NCBI GenBank assembly: GCA_016648135.1
Contig: JADDOH010007982.1
Coordinates: forward strand, 1-64,000
Length of the DNA stretch: 64,000 nucleotides
Direction of reading: 5' to 3'
DNA from: Agrypnia vestita
Lineage: Eukaryota > Arthropoda > Insecta > Trichoptera > Phryganeidae
In this document: positions 43,641 through 55,005 of the stretch, one piece after another
Layout: every line of letters begins with the position of its first letter
Numbering within the stretch: position 1 is the first letter of the stretch
Made by a program: the position numbers and the translations under genes
The notes under the pieces: generated by a model
Told to the model about the DNA's origin: nothing
The model's input: the letters and a program-made list of their open reading frames with translations, nothing else
Database searches by the model: none

Positions 43641-44364
43641 GTCTAAGGTAAGGTAAGGTATTCTTATTAATGATCACAGTTTCACTTTGTTACTGCGGCT
43701 TTCGTATTTCTTCCGCCATTTGCAAGTTTCATTAGCATTCGCTCGGTATTTTCATAGCAAATCTCTTTGAGCGATGTTACCGAGAACGGAATGCTGTCTA
43801 TAATATACGTAAATAGCACAAGAAAGCTGCCTATTTTCAGGAAATGCTTTATATTATAGTTTGCAATCTATAATTGTAATTTATTTGTAATATAAAATAT
43901 GCGGTATTTTTTTTAAATAATGTGTAATTTGCAAGGGGTATAATTTACTTGAATGTTGCGAACGTCTTAAAACAAATGAGGGAATGAGATGCTTAATAAC
44001 AAATGCTCTTAAATAAGTAGACTCATTTACATCTTCCTCTACCTGAAACCTGAAACGGGTGCATTTTACACAAGCACTGTTTTGTTGTAAATAATATTTT
44101 GTTGTGTTCAAAAATATAAATCCACATGAAGCAAATATTCAACTACACAAAATGCTGCCTTGTGTGAAGTTCATGTTGATTTGAAATCAACACGTGCACG
44201 GGGGAAGAAAATTTGTGTGCAATAATAATAATTATACAATTAAATTGCAATTATAGTACTAAATGTTCAGTATAATAGTCTATTGCATATCCGAGTTATA
44301 ATATTATTCAATAATCTAATATTTTTTTACTTGTCTGCATACCTCTACGAATCTCTGTAGAGCA
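43641..44364. other. Gene-free stretch
   Basis: A short AAGGT repeat at 43,643-43,660; nothing else. Confidence 0.4.
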
Positions 44365-44757
44365 TTTATCAAAACTAATATTAGAAGAATCCAAAATATT
44401 CAAAATTCGGCAATAAAATTAATAAATAAAGAAAATGCTACTAAAGATATACATTAACTCTTCAAAAAGCAAGGCTTCATGCCCATTCATGCTATCTTGT
44501 GGTACAAACTAATTACACGATATCATGAAGATGGGACATATAAGCATAGGTTGATTCATAAACATAGTACCAGGTTTATGGTTAAAGAAGGACTACGAAT
44601 ACCGAAGGTCATTAATAAGTATGGACAAAGAACACTGAAATATGTCATACCAAAAATATTTAATAAAATCTCATGCCATGTTAAAACGGACATTAATAAA
44701 AATGGTCAAAAGACAGAATTAATAAAAATGTTATTAAATAGAAGAAACTTATTTTGA
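44365..44757 (+). pseudogene. Non-LTR RT C-terminal fragment
   Basis: An upstream stretch reads IRRIQNIQNSAIKLINKEN, stop. The main 92-codon stretch then has PIHAILWYKLITRYHED, HKHSTRFMVKEGLRIPKV and NKYGQRTLKYVIPKIFNK. This is the C-terminal pattern I-Q-N-x-A ... L-P-x-x-x-x-x-Y ... H-x-x-x-T-R ... L-x-x-P ... G-x-x-x-L-x-Y-x-x-P-x-x-x-N-x-L-P of Jockey/CR1-like elements. The RT core is missing and one stop interrupts the frame. An A-rich stretch near 44,810-44,860 may be the old poly(A) end. Confidence 0.6.
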
Positions 44758-46853
44758 TTTTGGTTATTTTGTATTGTTGATTCATATTTGAGTTTTTAAG
44801 ATTATGATATGTAAATAAGAAAAATGATAAATAAGTAAAATAATAAATAAATAAAAACATCTTCGATTCTATGAAATTATCGCATCCTATAAATCATCGG
44901 AAGATTGGCGGAGCTGGGATATGAAAATACGAAAAATTACACTTTTTGTGCTATACTTTAAAATGATAGTCCGTGAAGACGAATTTCTTTTATTTTTATT
45001 ATACAGTTATAGATTCCATCTCATCTTTTTATTAAAACTTGCGCCTGTCATTTGCATAAATACTGACTGCCATTTCCAGCATTGAATATGTTTGCAATTG
45101 CCTTTTATAATATATTTTTTTGGTTCTCTGTCACGTTCGCATCAATCTTCTTCCTGAAATTTTCACGATTCATTGTGCATGTGTCTGAACCATTGCATAG
45201 TGAAAAAATATTTAAAAAAAATATATTCATTTATGTAAAATATTTGTATTTATGAGTAAAAAATAATGGAAATAATAATTGCGTTATTTATTTAAAATAA
45301 TCGGTCATTAGTCATTACGTAAAGTACACAATTACTTTTGAATATTAGAATTGATTCTGAGGATATCAATCTTTTCAAAATAGTTAACTATTGTAATTTT
45401 TAAGTGAGGCCATAACAGTTTTTCATTTATTTATAGGTATACGTTTGTTTATTTTTGAATTTATTTGATAAATAATATTTATATTTAAGCAATTAAATAT
45501 GGTAAAATAATATTTTAGGAATAAATAAAAATACACATATCATCCAATCAAAGTCAACTGCACAAATCTATCAACAATTCTTTAAAGTTCCCTGATTTGA
45601 ATCACATTTCTCCAGCCCGAATCATTTCACTAAAATAATTTATAAAATCGGTGTAGATCTTCTGGGACGATGACGAAGAGTTAAAGAGAACTTATATTAA
45701 AAAACCAAACTAAGACAAGCTAAATTTTTTAAATGAATTCTCTGCTCTGAGAAGTACGATATCTTACAACTCAATATGCTAAAGAAGAGCGATAATATCT
45801 GGGTTAAAATAAATTATGTTGCGGCGCAACTTCAAAAGTATCCAAAATGCCGGTAATCTATAATCTAATACATCTTGCACACGAAAAATCAGAGAACTGT
45901 AAACTCGGTCTTCAACCTTTGATAGCAGACAGTACTTTGAAACTTAAGTACTATTATATGTTTTTTTTAAAAGATCTCATTTTTGTTATATAGCTGAGAT
46001 CATTTCTGTAAAAGATAAAACTTATGTTGAAATAAAGAAAAAGAAAATTTTCCTCTACGAAAAAAGTTTTTTTGTGATTTGACCCATGTAGTTGATTGCA
46101 AAGCCATGTTAAGAAGTTTTGTTGAAAATCTTAGTTGGAAAATTCTATCAGCGTTATAAAAACCCCTTGGTTAAGCGTATAACACACAATTTTAATGAAA
46201 AAATTCTCAACATCTGTTTTTGTAAGAATTTTAATTTTCCACTGTCTTGATAAATACTTGCAAAAACTTTTTATTCTTTTCCATTATTCACTGAGGGAAG
46301 CATTCCAAGATAATTAATTAACTTCATAAATTGTTCGCAAATATTTTGAATTCCTTTTGTTTATTACTTTGTTTCTTATGTGTTTTGCAAAATGCTATTA
46401 AGCTCTGTTAGAAAAAATTGTACAGTTTTAATTAATTTGAATTTAATTTACTTATTAATCATTCTATTTTCGAGCTGTGGAATATTAAATTTGCTCAAAT
46501 AGATGTTTTAAAATTCCAATGTGGCAATAACATATTTTTCATTTTTTAAATGGAATTCTATTTTTATTCAATTAAAATAATTTTGAACTTTTTTTCACTG
46601 TTTATTGTTTTTTAAGCGTACCAGTTTCAACCTATCAAGACAATCTTCATAATAGTATATTATTTTCTTAAGTTACGGCATTCTTACAATTTAAGTACAA
46701 GAGTGTTAAGCAGTGAGCCTAAATTATGTTTATGCAGTAGTGAATGCTTAATGATTCTATATAATTTCAAATGGTTTGTGATGATTTGATTTTAATATAG
46801 GGATATTTCTACCCATTTTAGTTGTGAAACATAATTACAGGTATTTTAACTAG
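44758..46853. other. Gene-free AT-rich desert
   Basis: A minus-strand motif at 46,622-46,655 (TGAAGA, about 15 nt, GAAACTGGTAC) weakly resembles another hammerhead, but the first core base and stem I fail. Nothing else is recognised. Confidence 0.4.
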
Positions 46854-47665
46854 TCTATATCTATAAAACTCAATGTCTGTCTGTCTGCCTATCTGTTCCC
46901 TATACAAATCCACACCGTTTGTCCGACTCGATTCAAATTTTGCATACTTATGCTTTGGAACCCGGTGGGTAACATAGGCAACATTTCCTCTCTATTCTCA
47001 TACCCCTTCCCCATACCCCTGACATATTTTCGATGCAAATCTGTTCCGTTTGACCGATCAGACTCAAAATTTGGAAACTTATTTTTTAGGACTCGGCGGG
47101 TAACATAAGCGACATTTCCTCCCTATCCTCATACCCCTTCCCCTCCCCCTGAGATATTTTCGGTATAAATCTGTTTCGTTTGACCGATCAGACTCAAAAT
47201 TTGGAAACTTATTCTTATGGACTCGGCGGGTAATATATGCAACATTTCTCCCCTATTATTTTACCCCTTCCCCTCCTCCATATTTTTTACATATGACATA
47301 TTTTCGATGCAAATCTGTACCGTTTGACCGATCGGACTCAAAATTTGTAAACTTATTCCTAAGGACTCGGCGGGTGATATATGCGACATTACCCCCATAT
47401 TTTTGTAACCCTTCCCCTCCCCTGATATATTTTCTAGGTAAATCTGTACTTTTCGGCCGATCGGAACTCAAAATTTGGAAACTTATTCGTTAGGACTCGG
47501 CGTTTAACATATGCAACATTTCCCCCTATTCTTTTAACCCTTCTCCTCCGCTCATATATTTTCGATGCAAATCTATACTATTCGAATCGAACCTTTGTTT
47601 ATCCTCACAAATTTATTTAAAAGCTTAATCATTAACCCGTGCAACGCCGGGTAAGGACTGTTAGT
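46854..47665 (+). mobile_element. Helitron-like element with internal minisatellite
   Basis: The left end TCTATATCTATAAAACTC followed by CTGTCTGTCTG words, and the right end with hairpin ACCCG...CGGGT (47,635-47,652) followed by a TTAGT terminus at 47,661-47,665, follow the layout of non-autonomous Helitrons common in insects. The interior is a tandem array. No Rep/helicase coding is present. The terminus is TTAG rather than the expected CTAG, and the preceding base is not A, so the exact ends are uncertain. Confidence 0.5.
46900..47600. repeat. Minisatellite, 122-144 bp period
   Basis: Anchor GGACTCGGCGGG or a variant occurs at 46,967, 47,089, 47,219, 47,363 and 47,493. Each unit also has AAATCTGTxxCGTTTGACCG, GACTCAAAATTTGGAAAC and CCCTTCCCCTCC. 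The units differ by up to 20 bp through indels in the pyrimidine-rich part. A single diverged unit is found at 26,640-26,780. Confidence 0.8.
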
Positions 47666-50600
47666 AATTGATATAATAGGGTAAATTTCCTTCGGTTGGT
47701 TAAGTTAATTTTCTTATTTTAAGTTTTTTAAGGTTAAGTTTCTATTACTTCAATGAATATAAATAATTTTGGAAATAACACGTGTATTGTATTTAATGTG
47801 ATATCTAGATTTATTACTATTTTTATTATTATTATAGAATTGTTCCCTAACATCGCGACACCTTCGTAATGTAGTTTATCGATGTTTAATTAATATCAGG
47901 ACTCTAATATGTTTACGTAAATATCATTCTAGACGCTGATACTATATGATGGCTCGTGATGTCGTTTAACCTAATCTATTAAAATGTATATTTACACGTA
48001 ATTATCTATGAAAATGGCTCATGATGTCGTTTAACCTAATCTATTAAAATGTATACTTATACGTAATTATCTATAAAATTGGCTCGTGATGTCGTCTAGT
48101 ACCCACATTGTGACGCAAAGCAACCCGAAGTTCTTTGAGAAAACGTGTTGTATTTCCAGTGATCAAACCATACGAAAGAGAACAAATTTACGCTACATAA
48201 TTTAATTCGGACGGGAGAGAAAAACATATATGGAAACAAATTTATGAAAAACATAAAAAAATTCAGTTATTATGATAAATTTCCTACCTTTCGATTTGAA
48301 ATATTGAAGTGAAGATCTCGCCTCCTCTGTTCATGAATTTGGAAGAAGGAAACATTTATATAAATTCTAATTACATTATGAATGCTCGAGGTTGACCGGT
48401 TCGAAGTAGGTTTTTATTTTATTAGCAGCCCGTGAATTTAAAATACTTAAAATGATTTGAAGACTATATGAATGACGTCAGATTTAATTGATCATCATTC
48501 CGCGAAGATAAGGGTGGAATGGGCTCCTCCACGTACGCCCTTCCGGATGGGTTCCGACCTTTTACAAATGATGAACCCCTTCTCCTTAGAACGAACAGGT
48601 CAACCCGTGGCTTGATATTCTTTAATTGCTTGAGTATCATGCAATAAGATGGTGATCCCACGAAGTGTACCAGGTTTCCGGCGACATATACACATCAGGA
48701 ATCCTTCCTCGCGTCTGACGGTGATTTTCATAGACATAAGTTAACTGATGATGATTTGAAATGTGATACAACGTTATCAAGCTAGTGGCACAGAGATCCG
48801 CTGGGAATCCTTAATCCTGCGTCAAACGGATCCATTGTAGCACTGCTGTGTTGATTTCGTGTTGATGAAAAGGTATCCTTGAAGTTATCGAATAGATAAT
48901 TATAATGCAGTTTTTTATGGTGATTTCGGCCAACGGTGAAACTCGTGATGTGCACATGTCGCTAATAGGCAACCCCGCAGGAACATTTTATAATGTTAGT
49001 GATGATGATGATGAAGGTAAGTCAGTGGTTTCCTATCCCGAACGTACGTAATGGGACAAACAGACGGATTGTCTGAATCATCGAAATTGAAATACATATT
49101 TCATGCAGATAATGTAGAATTTAATCATTCTTCATACACTCCCAAGGTATGTCATTCGGCAGATCGAAGATTGCCAAAGCCTGAGGTACTTCCACTGGCA
49201 ATTTAGCAGACGTTATACAGTCAGTACACACTATTCTTCATGTCTCAGGCTGCAGAAAACGCACTATTTCTAGTATATCCTTGACTAGCGGTCATGCTCT
49301 GACATGGTGGAACATCCATTACCAATCGTCACAAGCCCTGGTTTTCGACGGTCCAACGGACGACAACCTTACCTATCAGATCGCACAATTATAAACCAAT
49401 CAAAAACAATACTAAGAAATCTATTACTTGTTACGCATTATAGTCCGCAACTGAAACTTCAATGAAATGTTTTGTACGACCGTTAATTATTTACTTTTTG
49501 ACAAATAAACCTATTAAATGTTAGTGTATGATTTTGAACTAGTACGTGAAATAACAAAAATAAAATAAAATAAATAAATCAGTTTAACTGAAATACCCCT
49601 TTTGACGTCTCTGCTCGGTTCAAAGTATTCCACTTTTATTTATTTGTTTTCCTTGCTCCTTGTTCCCTGTTCCCTTATTTTGTCTTCCTTCTTAATTCGT
49701 CTCCAATAGATTATATAGATAGATTATTTATACCAAAATGGACAGCGCTTCCGCACTGCTTCACGGTTTAAAAATCACTACCCCGTCTCCCCGTGCGTCC
49801 CGCGTTTTATACACTTTCAGTTGACCTCAATACTTCTGCTGACGTCACTTGTTTACAACATTCCGCACGAAATTTCCTGGAATTTTCCCCTCCCTCGTAC
49901 CTCCCCTGGCCTAGAGGTCATTGACATGGTGATTTTTTAGAGTAAACAAGTCTAAAAATAGAATACGCATTGTACGTACCCAAGGCTTTCAGTGATGCAA
50001 CGAATAAGAACGATTTTTTTGAATACGAATAAAATATTCACATTTTCTCTCTGAATTAAGATTAAGAATATATAATCCAAGAGAATAATACAATATAGGA
50101 AATATAATGCAATTGTTATGTATTCCCAAAATTGATTATTCATTAGTTTTCAAACATATTAAGATTCAAATCATTCCAGTTAATGTTGTTATATGATCCT
50201 TTGCCTGGACCTGGTCTACGTCACTGATGATTGAATCGAAAGAGGTGTCTTCCCTTTGATCACTTTATTACATGATCTGATGGTACTATCAAAGGACCAG
50301 GTGTCATCCTAAATCATACAGTAAAAGTCGTCCAGTAACGCGTTTTATTCATTTTCATTCTTGATTGTTATCAGTGCAATAAAATGTCTAGTATATGTAA
50401 ATCATGATTGAAAGTAAGCAAAATGAAACTGGGAAATATTGTATTTATTATAAATCAAACTGATAGCTTACAATTATTTAATTAATAAATATAAAAAAAA
50501 TTGCTTTATGCACATTCGAATTAAATAACAGTAACAAAGAAATAACAATTCCAAAATTCAGTTGAATATATAAAATAAAATTCAATCTGTTACAAAGCTG

Positions 50601-51121
50601 AACCGTAATCTCTTCCTTGACAATATTGATTAAAAAGATGTTAAAGTAATATTTTACATAAATATATCCTTACTTAGGTGTTAATAGATTATGGCTGACA
50701 AAAATCAGCGGGTATAAATAACAAATTTTGAAATAAAATTATATTTTAATACTGTCACATATTTGTTGTATAGAATTGAAAAGTACTAAAGAAAATAAAA
50801 ATTATAAAACAATGAAATAAATTTTTGCATAAAATATTATAATCTGCATTTTATAGGTAGGTAGGTACATAATATACATAAATAAGGATTTGTTAATCAG
50901 TCTGCTACAGGAGTAGTTATCATGGCAGAGTAGGTACTAGATTATCATATGAGAGGTTCTAGAATCGATTCTCGTTTTCTCAATGGGGTGAAAAACAACA
51001 TGACGTGAAAATACACTGGAAAAAAATGTTTACCAGTGAAAAAATGTTTAAAAGTGACAAATACAGCACATCATAAGAGCGAAGTCTGAACGCCCCGAAA
51101 AAACGTACAGAAGCTGAATGC
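47666..51121. other. Long gene-free stretch
   Basis: Contains the 65-bp tandem repeat listed separately, a GAT microsatellite at 48,998-49,015 and a TATACC-containing GC-richer region at 49,720-49,920 that may be an LTR fragment. A weak tRNA-like stretch lies at 50,912-50,990 (A-box-like TGGCAGAGTAGG, poor B box). No coding motif recognised. Confidence 0.35.
47949..48106. repeat. 65-bp tandem repeat, about 2.4 units
   Basis: Units start at 47,949, 48,014 and 48,079, each beginning ATGGCTCxTGATGTCGT (third: TTGGCTC). The first two share TTAACCTAATCTATTAAAAT. Confidence 0.75.
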
Positions 51122-51590
51122 AAGGCTATTGCTTTTCTACCTTTTGTTCAAAGCGTTACGGACAGAATTGCTAGAGCTTTCAAGAAAAGAGACATCAAGG
51201 CAGTTTTTGGAACCAATTCACAAAATAAAGATCTATTGAGATCAGCGAAAGATTGAGATCTCATAGAAACAGACGCTGTGTATAGACTCTACTGACAAAA
51301 CTGCGATAAAGTATATTGGGGAAAAATGGCGCGTACAATTTCCAAAGGGTTGACGAGCACAAACGGGCATGCAAACTCTGTCATCCAGGAAAATCAGCAC
51401 TGCTTGAACATTTTATGGATACCGGCCATCATTTTGCATTTGAACAGAAAATCCTTGGAAAGCTTAATAGTCACCACACGCATCTTATCAAGGAAACACT
51501 CGAAATCTACAAGCACCCGATAAATATTTATAGAGATGAAGGTCTCAAATTAAAAATATCAAGGTATCCGGCACTTCAAAATCTTGTAAG
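51122..51590 (+). pseudogene. Penelope-like element: RT end and GIY-YIG nuclease
   Basis: A first open part (51,122-51,253) reads AFLPFVQSVTDRIARAFKKR and VFGTNSQNKDLLRSAKD, the end of the RT plus linker of a PLE. After a stop, VYRLY and NCDKVYWGK mark the GIY-YIG nuclease (VYR for GIY, VYWG for YIG). A stop and a frameshift later, the frame reads RVDEHKRACKLC, KSALLEHFMDTGHHFAF, LIKETLEIYKHPIN and RDEGLKL. The R-x-x-E-H, S-A-L-x-E-H, G-H and E-x-x-E-I residues of the family are all present. Two in-frame stops and one frameshift make it inactive. This copy looks closer to the Penelope/Poseidon type than the shorter PLE tails elsewhere in the window. Its 3' end is cut by an RTE sequence at about 51,590. 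Confidence 0.75.
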
Positions 51591-52498
51591 GGCCATAGTC
51601 TCCACTCCATACGTCATCACTGGCGATACGCATGATTCAAAGGCTTTTCTTTTTAGGCTAATTGGGATCTCTTTGTTCTCGAAGATATGTTTGGGTTTGC
51701 CAAAAGCCGTCCAGCTCATTCCGATTCGTCTTGGCAATTCTGCTATTTGGTTCTCTTTGTCCATTTTTATCTTGTTGCCTAGGTATACATATTCATCTAC
51801 TATTTCAATATTATTATTATTGATAGTGATGATTTTGTTCTCTGGACTCAAACATTTTGTTTTCTTTATATTCATCTTAAGACCAACTTTGCTCGAAGCC
51901 TCGTGTAGTTCTTTTATCATTATACTTAGTTTTTTGATATTTTTCTTACAACTACTATGTCGTTAGCAAATATTAGGTGACTTAAATATGTGCCATCTAT
52001 CTTCACACCTTTGTTATCCCAATTCAGGGTCTTAAATACATCTTCTACGGCTAACGTAAAGAGTTTAGACGAGTTGTGTCACCTTGTCGGACACTAAACT
52101 TTTTCTATTTTCATTTTTTCAGTTCTAGTGTCGTCGTCAATTATAACACTCATAGTTGCATTTTCATATATAAAGTTTACTAATCCTACATATCTAGAGT
52201 CTATTCTCGCGTTTTGACTTCCTTTCAACGAGTCAAATGCTTTTTGATAGTCAATAAAAGCTAAGTGTATAGGTGAACTACCTACTCTGTAGTTTTCTCT
52301 ATTAGCAATCTTAAAGTTTGAATGTGATCTCTGGTTCCAAAACTTTTGCGGAAGCCGGCTTGCTCTACGGCTTGATAGTAATCAAATTTTAGCGTTAGGC
52401 AATTCGTCATGATCTTTGTTAATAATTTATATAAATGCGAAAGCAAACTTATGGGTCGATGGTTTTATAGATAATCGCTGTATTCTTTTTTAAATACT
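51588..52498 (-). pseudogene. RTE-clade reverse transcriptase fragment
   Basis: Reading down the minus strand: RPISLLSHLYKLLTKIMTN (about 52,460-52,400), AVEQAGFRKSFGTRDHIQT (about 52,375-52,327), LAFIDYQKAFDS (about 52,260-52,229), a VRQGDT block, SSKLFTLAVEDVFKTLNWD, then FANDIVV with the catalytic motif FADD changed to FAND (51,958-51,969). The 114-codon stretch 51,576-51,920 has GLKMNIKKTKCL, YVYLGNKIKMD, AFGKPKHIF and MTYGVETMALT. These are RT blocks in the proper order for RTE elements; the RT reaction copies element RNA at the nicked target. Several stops and frameshifts plus the D to N change show it is dead. It meets the PLE fragment tail to tail at about 51,590 and a Helitron-like segment upstream at about 52,500. 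Confidence 0.8.
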
Positions 52499-52499
52499 A

Positions 52500-53055
52500 C
52501 TAGCTGTGTATTAAAATTAAATTAAAATGAAAAATTATTTTAAAATTAAATTTAGCCGCGCGGCTTCGCACGCGTAGATTTTTAATACACTGTTTGGATC
52601 GTCATAGAACTTTCGCGAACCTTCTAGAACATTCTCTTTCCAGAACTTTCAAGAAATTTATTGAATGTACAGGAACTTTCTAGACACACCGACACATTCC
52701 GCCACTCAGTTTAGAACCTTATAGAACTTTCGGGAATTTTCTAGAACCTTCTCCTTCCAGAACTTTCAAGAGCAGGTTCTTTCGGAACCTCCTAGACTCA
52801 CCGACACAGTCGGCGCGCCTATTTTGAAACAATCTGAAGCATTTTAGGCCTTCCCATAACAAAAAATGTGCTAGAAAGCACATTTTTGTCACCCACTTAC
52901 CACCTACGCACAGCCACCCCTACCAAAATCGCATATTTTCGATGTGACATCAAGGGCTATCCACCACCATAACCACCGGTGAGTGGTTGTGGCTGGTTGT
53001 GGAGAAAACTTGGTGGGTAGGAAAACACGGGTTTCTTTATATATATATATCTCGT
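52500..53055 (-). mobile_element. Helitron-like segment carrying heat-shock-element arrays
   Basis: On the minus strand the segment starts near ATATATATAAAGAAACCCGT, contains a CCACCGGTGAGTGG-type region, two HSE arrays and a GC-rich end TACGCGTGCGAAGCCGCGCG. A TACACAGCTAGT end follows at about 52,500, after an A/T insertion. This layout resembles non-autonomous Helitrons. It interrupts or truncates the 5' part of the RTE fragment. Confidence 0.4.
52604..52815. promoter_or_regulatory. Two arrays of heat-shock elements
   Basis: HSF binds alternating nGAAn and nTTCn pentamers. The first array 52,606-52,635 has six in perfect register (AGAAC TTTCG CGAAC CTTCT AGAAC ATTCT), then after one base four more at 52,637-52,656. 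The second array 52,723-52,752 again has six in register, then after one base three more at 52,754-52,768. The arrays sit in a 117-bp tandem duplication. No gene is recognised nearby to be controlled. Confidence 0.65.
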
Positions 53056-53671
53056 TATATATAAATACTATATATAATGTATAGTTTGATTTTTATTTTT
53101 ACTATCCGCGTTTTTTAGGTAATTTTTTTTCCTTCTTCTTAGACATTTGTCTAAATGGCTGCAACAAATTTTTCTAACCCCTAGTTGTTTTTAGCAATAA
53201 TCGCTATTATTTGGATTCTGTTTCTGTACAACCTGAAGCCTTATTATTGTTTTTAATTTGCTTTTAAAAAAAGAAAAAAGTAAAAAAACAGATAATTAAA
53301 TAAACAATAACACAAGAATTAAAGCGGCTTTTTTCCAATCTCCTTTTCATTCGATTTCTATTTCAGGTAATTATTCGGATCCTACATTCAATATGCATCT
53401 TTCTTTTACCTCATTTTGGTTAATTCGTAATGTGCACAGCTCTAAGTAAATTTTTTCAATAGTTTTGGATTTAGAATCCTTATCTCTTCCAATAATTTCA
53501 TTTTCATATTTTATTAAAGTTATGTTATGGTATCCATGAGATTTTATCTAATTTCCTTTTTGATAGTTTTGTTAATGATTTTACATTTATCCGAGTCCCT
53601 GGAAAGGGTTTTTCGTTTTTCAACTAGAGCGAGTGTGCTATTTGATAATTTGCTGTTATTTAAAAAAAAAA
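53056..53671. other. Gene-free AT-rich stretch
   Basis: Nothing recognised. Confidence 0.4.
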
Positions 53672-53817
53672 AATCTGTTTATTTATGAGTGACATATTGC
53701 AAACAAGTGAGATTTAAGAAATTATATTAATTGCGTTTAATATTGACTTTGGAAATTGAATAGTTAATTAATCATTAGAGTTTTCATTCATATCTCCCGC
53801 AGCCACGTCACGTGACA
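53672..53817 (-). mobile_element. LTR-A 5' fragment
   Basis: Minus strand starts TGTCACGTGACGTGGCTGC and GGGAGATATGAATGAAAAC and matches about 145 bp of LTR-A up to the ATATGTCACTCATAAATAAAC block. The rest of the LTR is missing. Confidence 0.55.
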
Positions 53818-54902
53818 GTATTTAAGCTATAGACAAAAATGACATGATATAAAAAACATATATATTGCTGGCTTAGTGTAGGAGAGCACCCTTCTACCCG
53901 AATAGTTAGTTTATAAATGAATTCGCGGAGTAACAAAATAATAATAATGTTACAAAGGCAGGTTTACCAAAATATCATTACAGTGATATCGTGCATTCAG
54001 CGCTAAGCGATTTTCATAGTATGTCGAGGCTGTGGTGGATCCACGCAAGGTTCCTGTGAATAAGACGGCTTACCTGTCTTCGGCGAACATTGTTTGCTGG
54101 AGATGGGCTCGGCTGGCGCGGCTCCCGCCTCGTAATAATACTATTCAATATTTCGGGTAATGGATTCCGCTATTACGAGGCACTTCCGATAGACACTCAC
54201 CCCTACCTGCTGATGTCTATGGTCTAGGTGTGATACAGCCTGCCAAATTGCGCAATTTAAATTCAAGACACAAACAAAGCTCTTTTAGTTTCCAGTTTTT
54301 CTGAAAAATCTCTTAAAGGTATATATTTATATATTGTAGAATATACAGCATGAATATTACATACACTTTTGTTTTGTCAAATGTTAAAGAAATCTCAAAA
54401 AATAAATGAATTCCAAACGTAATCTTCGGGAAAATATCTGGTTTCGTTTCCAAAACGGGTAACTGCGATTAAAAAATTTTATTTAGACATTTATGAATAA
54501 TAATGTTAATTAATTTTCATAGGAATCAAAGAAATCTTTATGAATCCAAAAAACCTTTGAATAATACATAATTATATTTTACTTAGATTTAACTTATATT
54601 TTATTTTATAATATATTTTTTTATTTTAAATTTGTATTAAAAACACGCACAGTAAGGAAGGATGTTGGGTCTTTAACGGAAACAAGTTCAGAATCTGATA
54701 AGTGTTTTGGAATGTGAGTTTCGGCCTCCTGACCTACCCGAATAGGTTGACAAAATACCGTATTAAAGTTAGTTATTCATTATACCCGACGACGAGAGGG
54801 ACTGCTCCTCTCAAAATTATGGTATTGATAAATAATTTAAATAATCAATGTGTGAACCTTCTATTTGTAGTTTTTTTGGGATATTTTGCAGTGTATATGT
54901 GA
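53818..54902. other. Gene-free stretch
   Basis: A GC-richer part 54,000-54,240 carries the short inverted motif CCTCGTAATA / ATTACGAGG. A 66-codon ORF at 54,702-54,902 has no recognised motif. Confidence 0.35.
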
Positions 54903-55005
54903 CCTATCTGACCAGAGAGATCACATAAATACGGCAGAATATCTCAGAAAACTACACACAGAAGTTTCTAATGAGCCGTGAAAACCTGAGAATATTTTTA
55001 TTTAT
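54903..55005 (-). repeat. Dispersed repeat F, copy 2
   Basis: Inverted relative of 21,738-21,845: on the minus strand TCAGGTTTTCACGGCTCA, TGTGTGTAGTTTTCTGAG and GATCTCTCTGG. Confidence 0.5.

Noticed and set aside
46622..46655. Hammerhead-like motif on the minus strand
   Set aside because: The first core base is wrong, stem III (CTGG) is not self-complementary and stem I does not pair.
50912..50990. tRNA-like stretch
   Set aside because: A-box-like word present, but the B box is poor, there is no acceptor pairing and no second copy.
51590..51966. Second half of the 216-codon plus-strand ORF, hydrophobic
   Set aside because: It is exactly antisense to the RTE reverse transcriptase on the minus strand. 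Only the first part (to about 51,590) is real PLE sequence.
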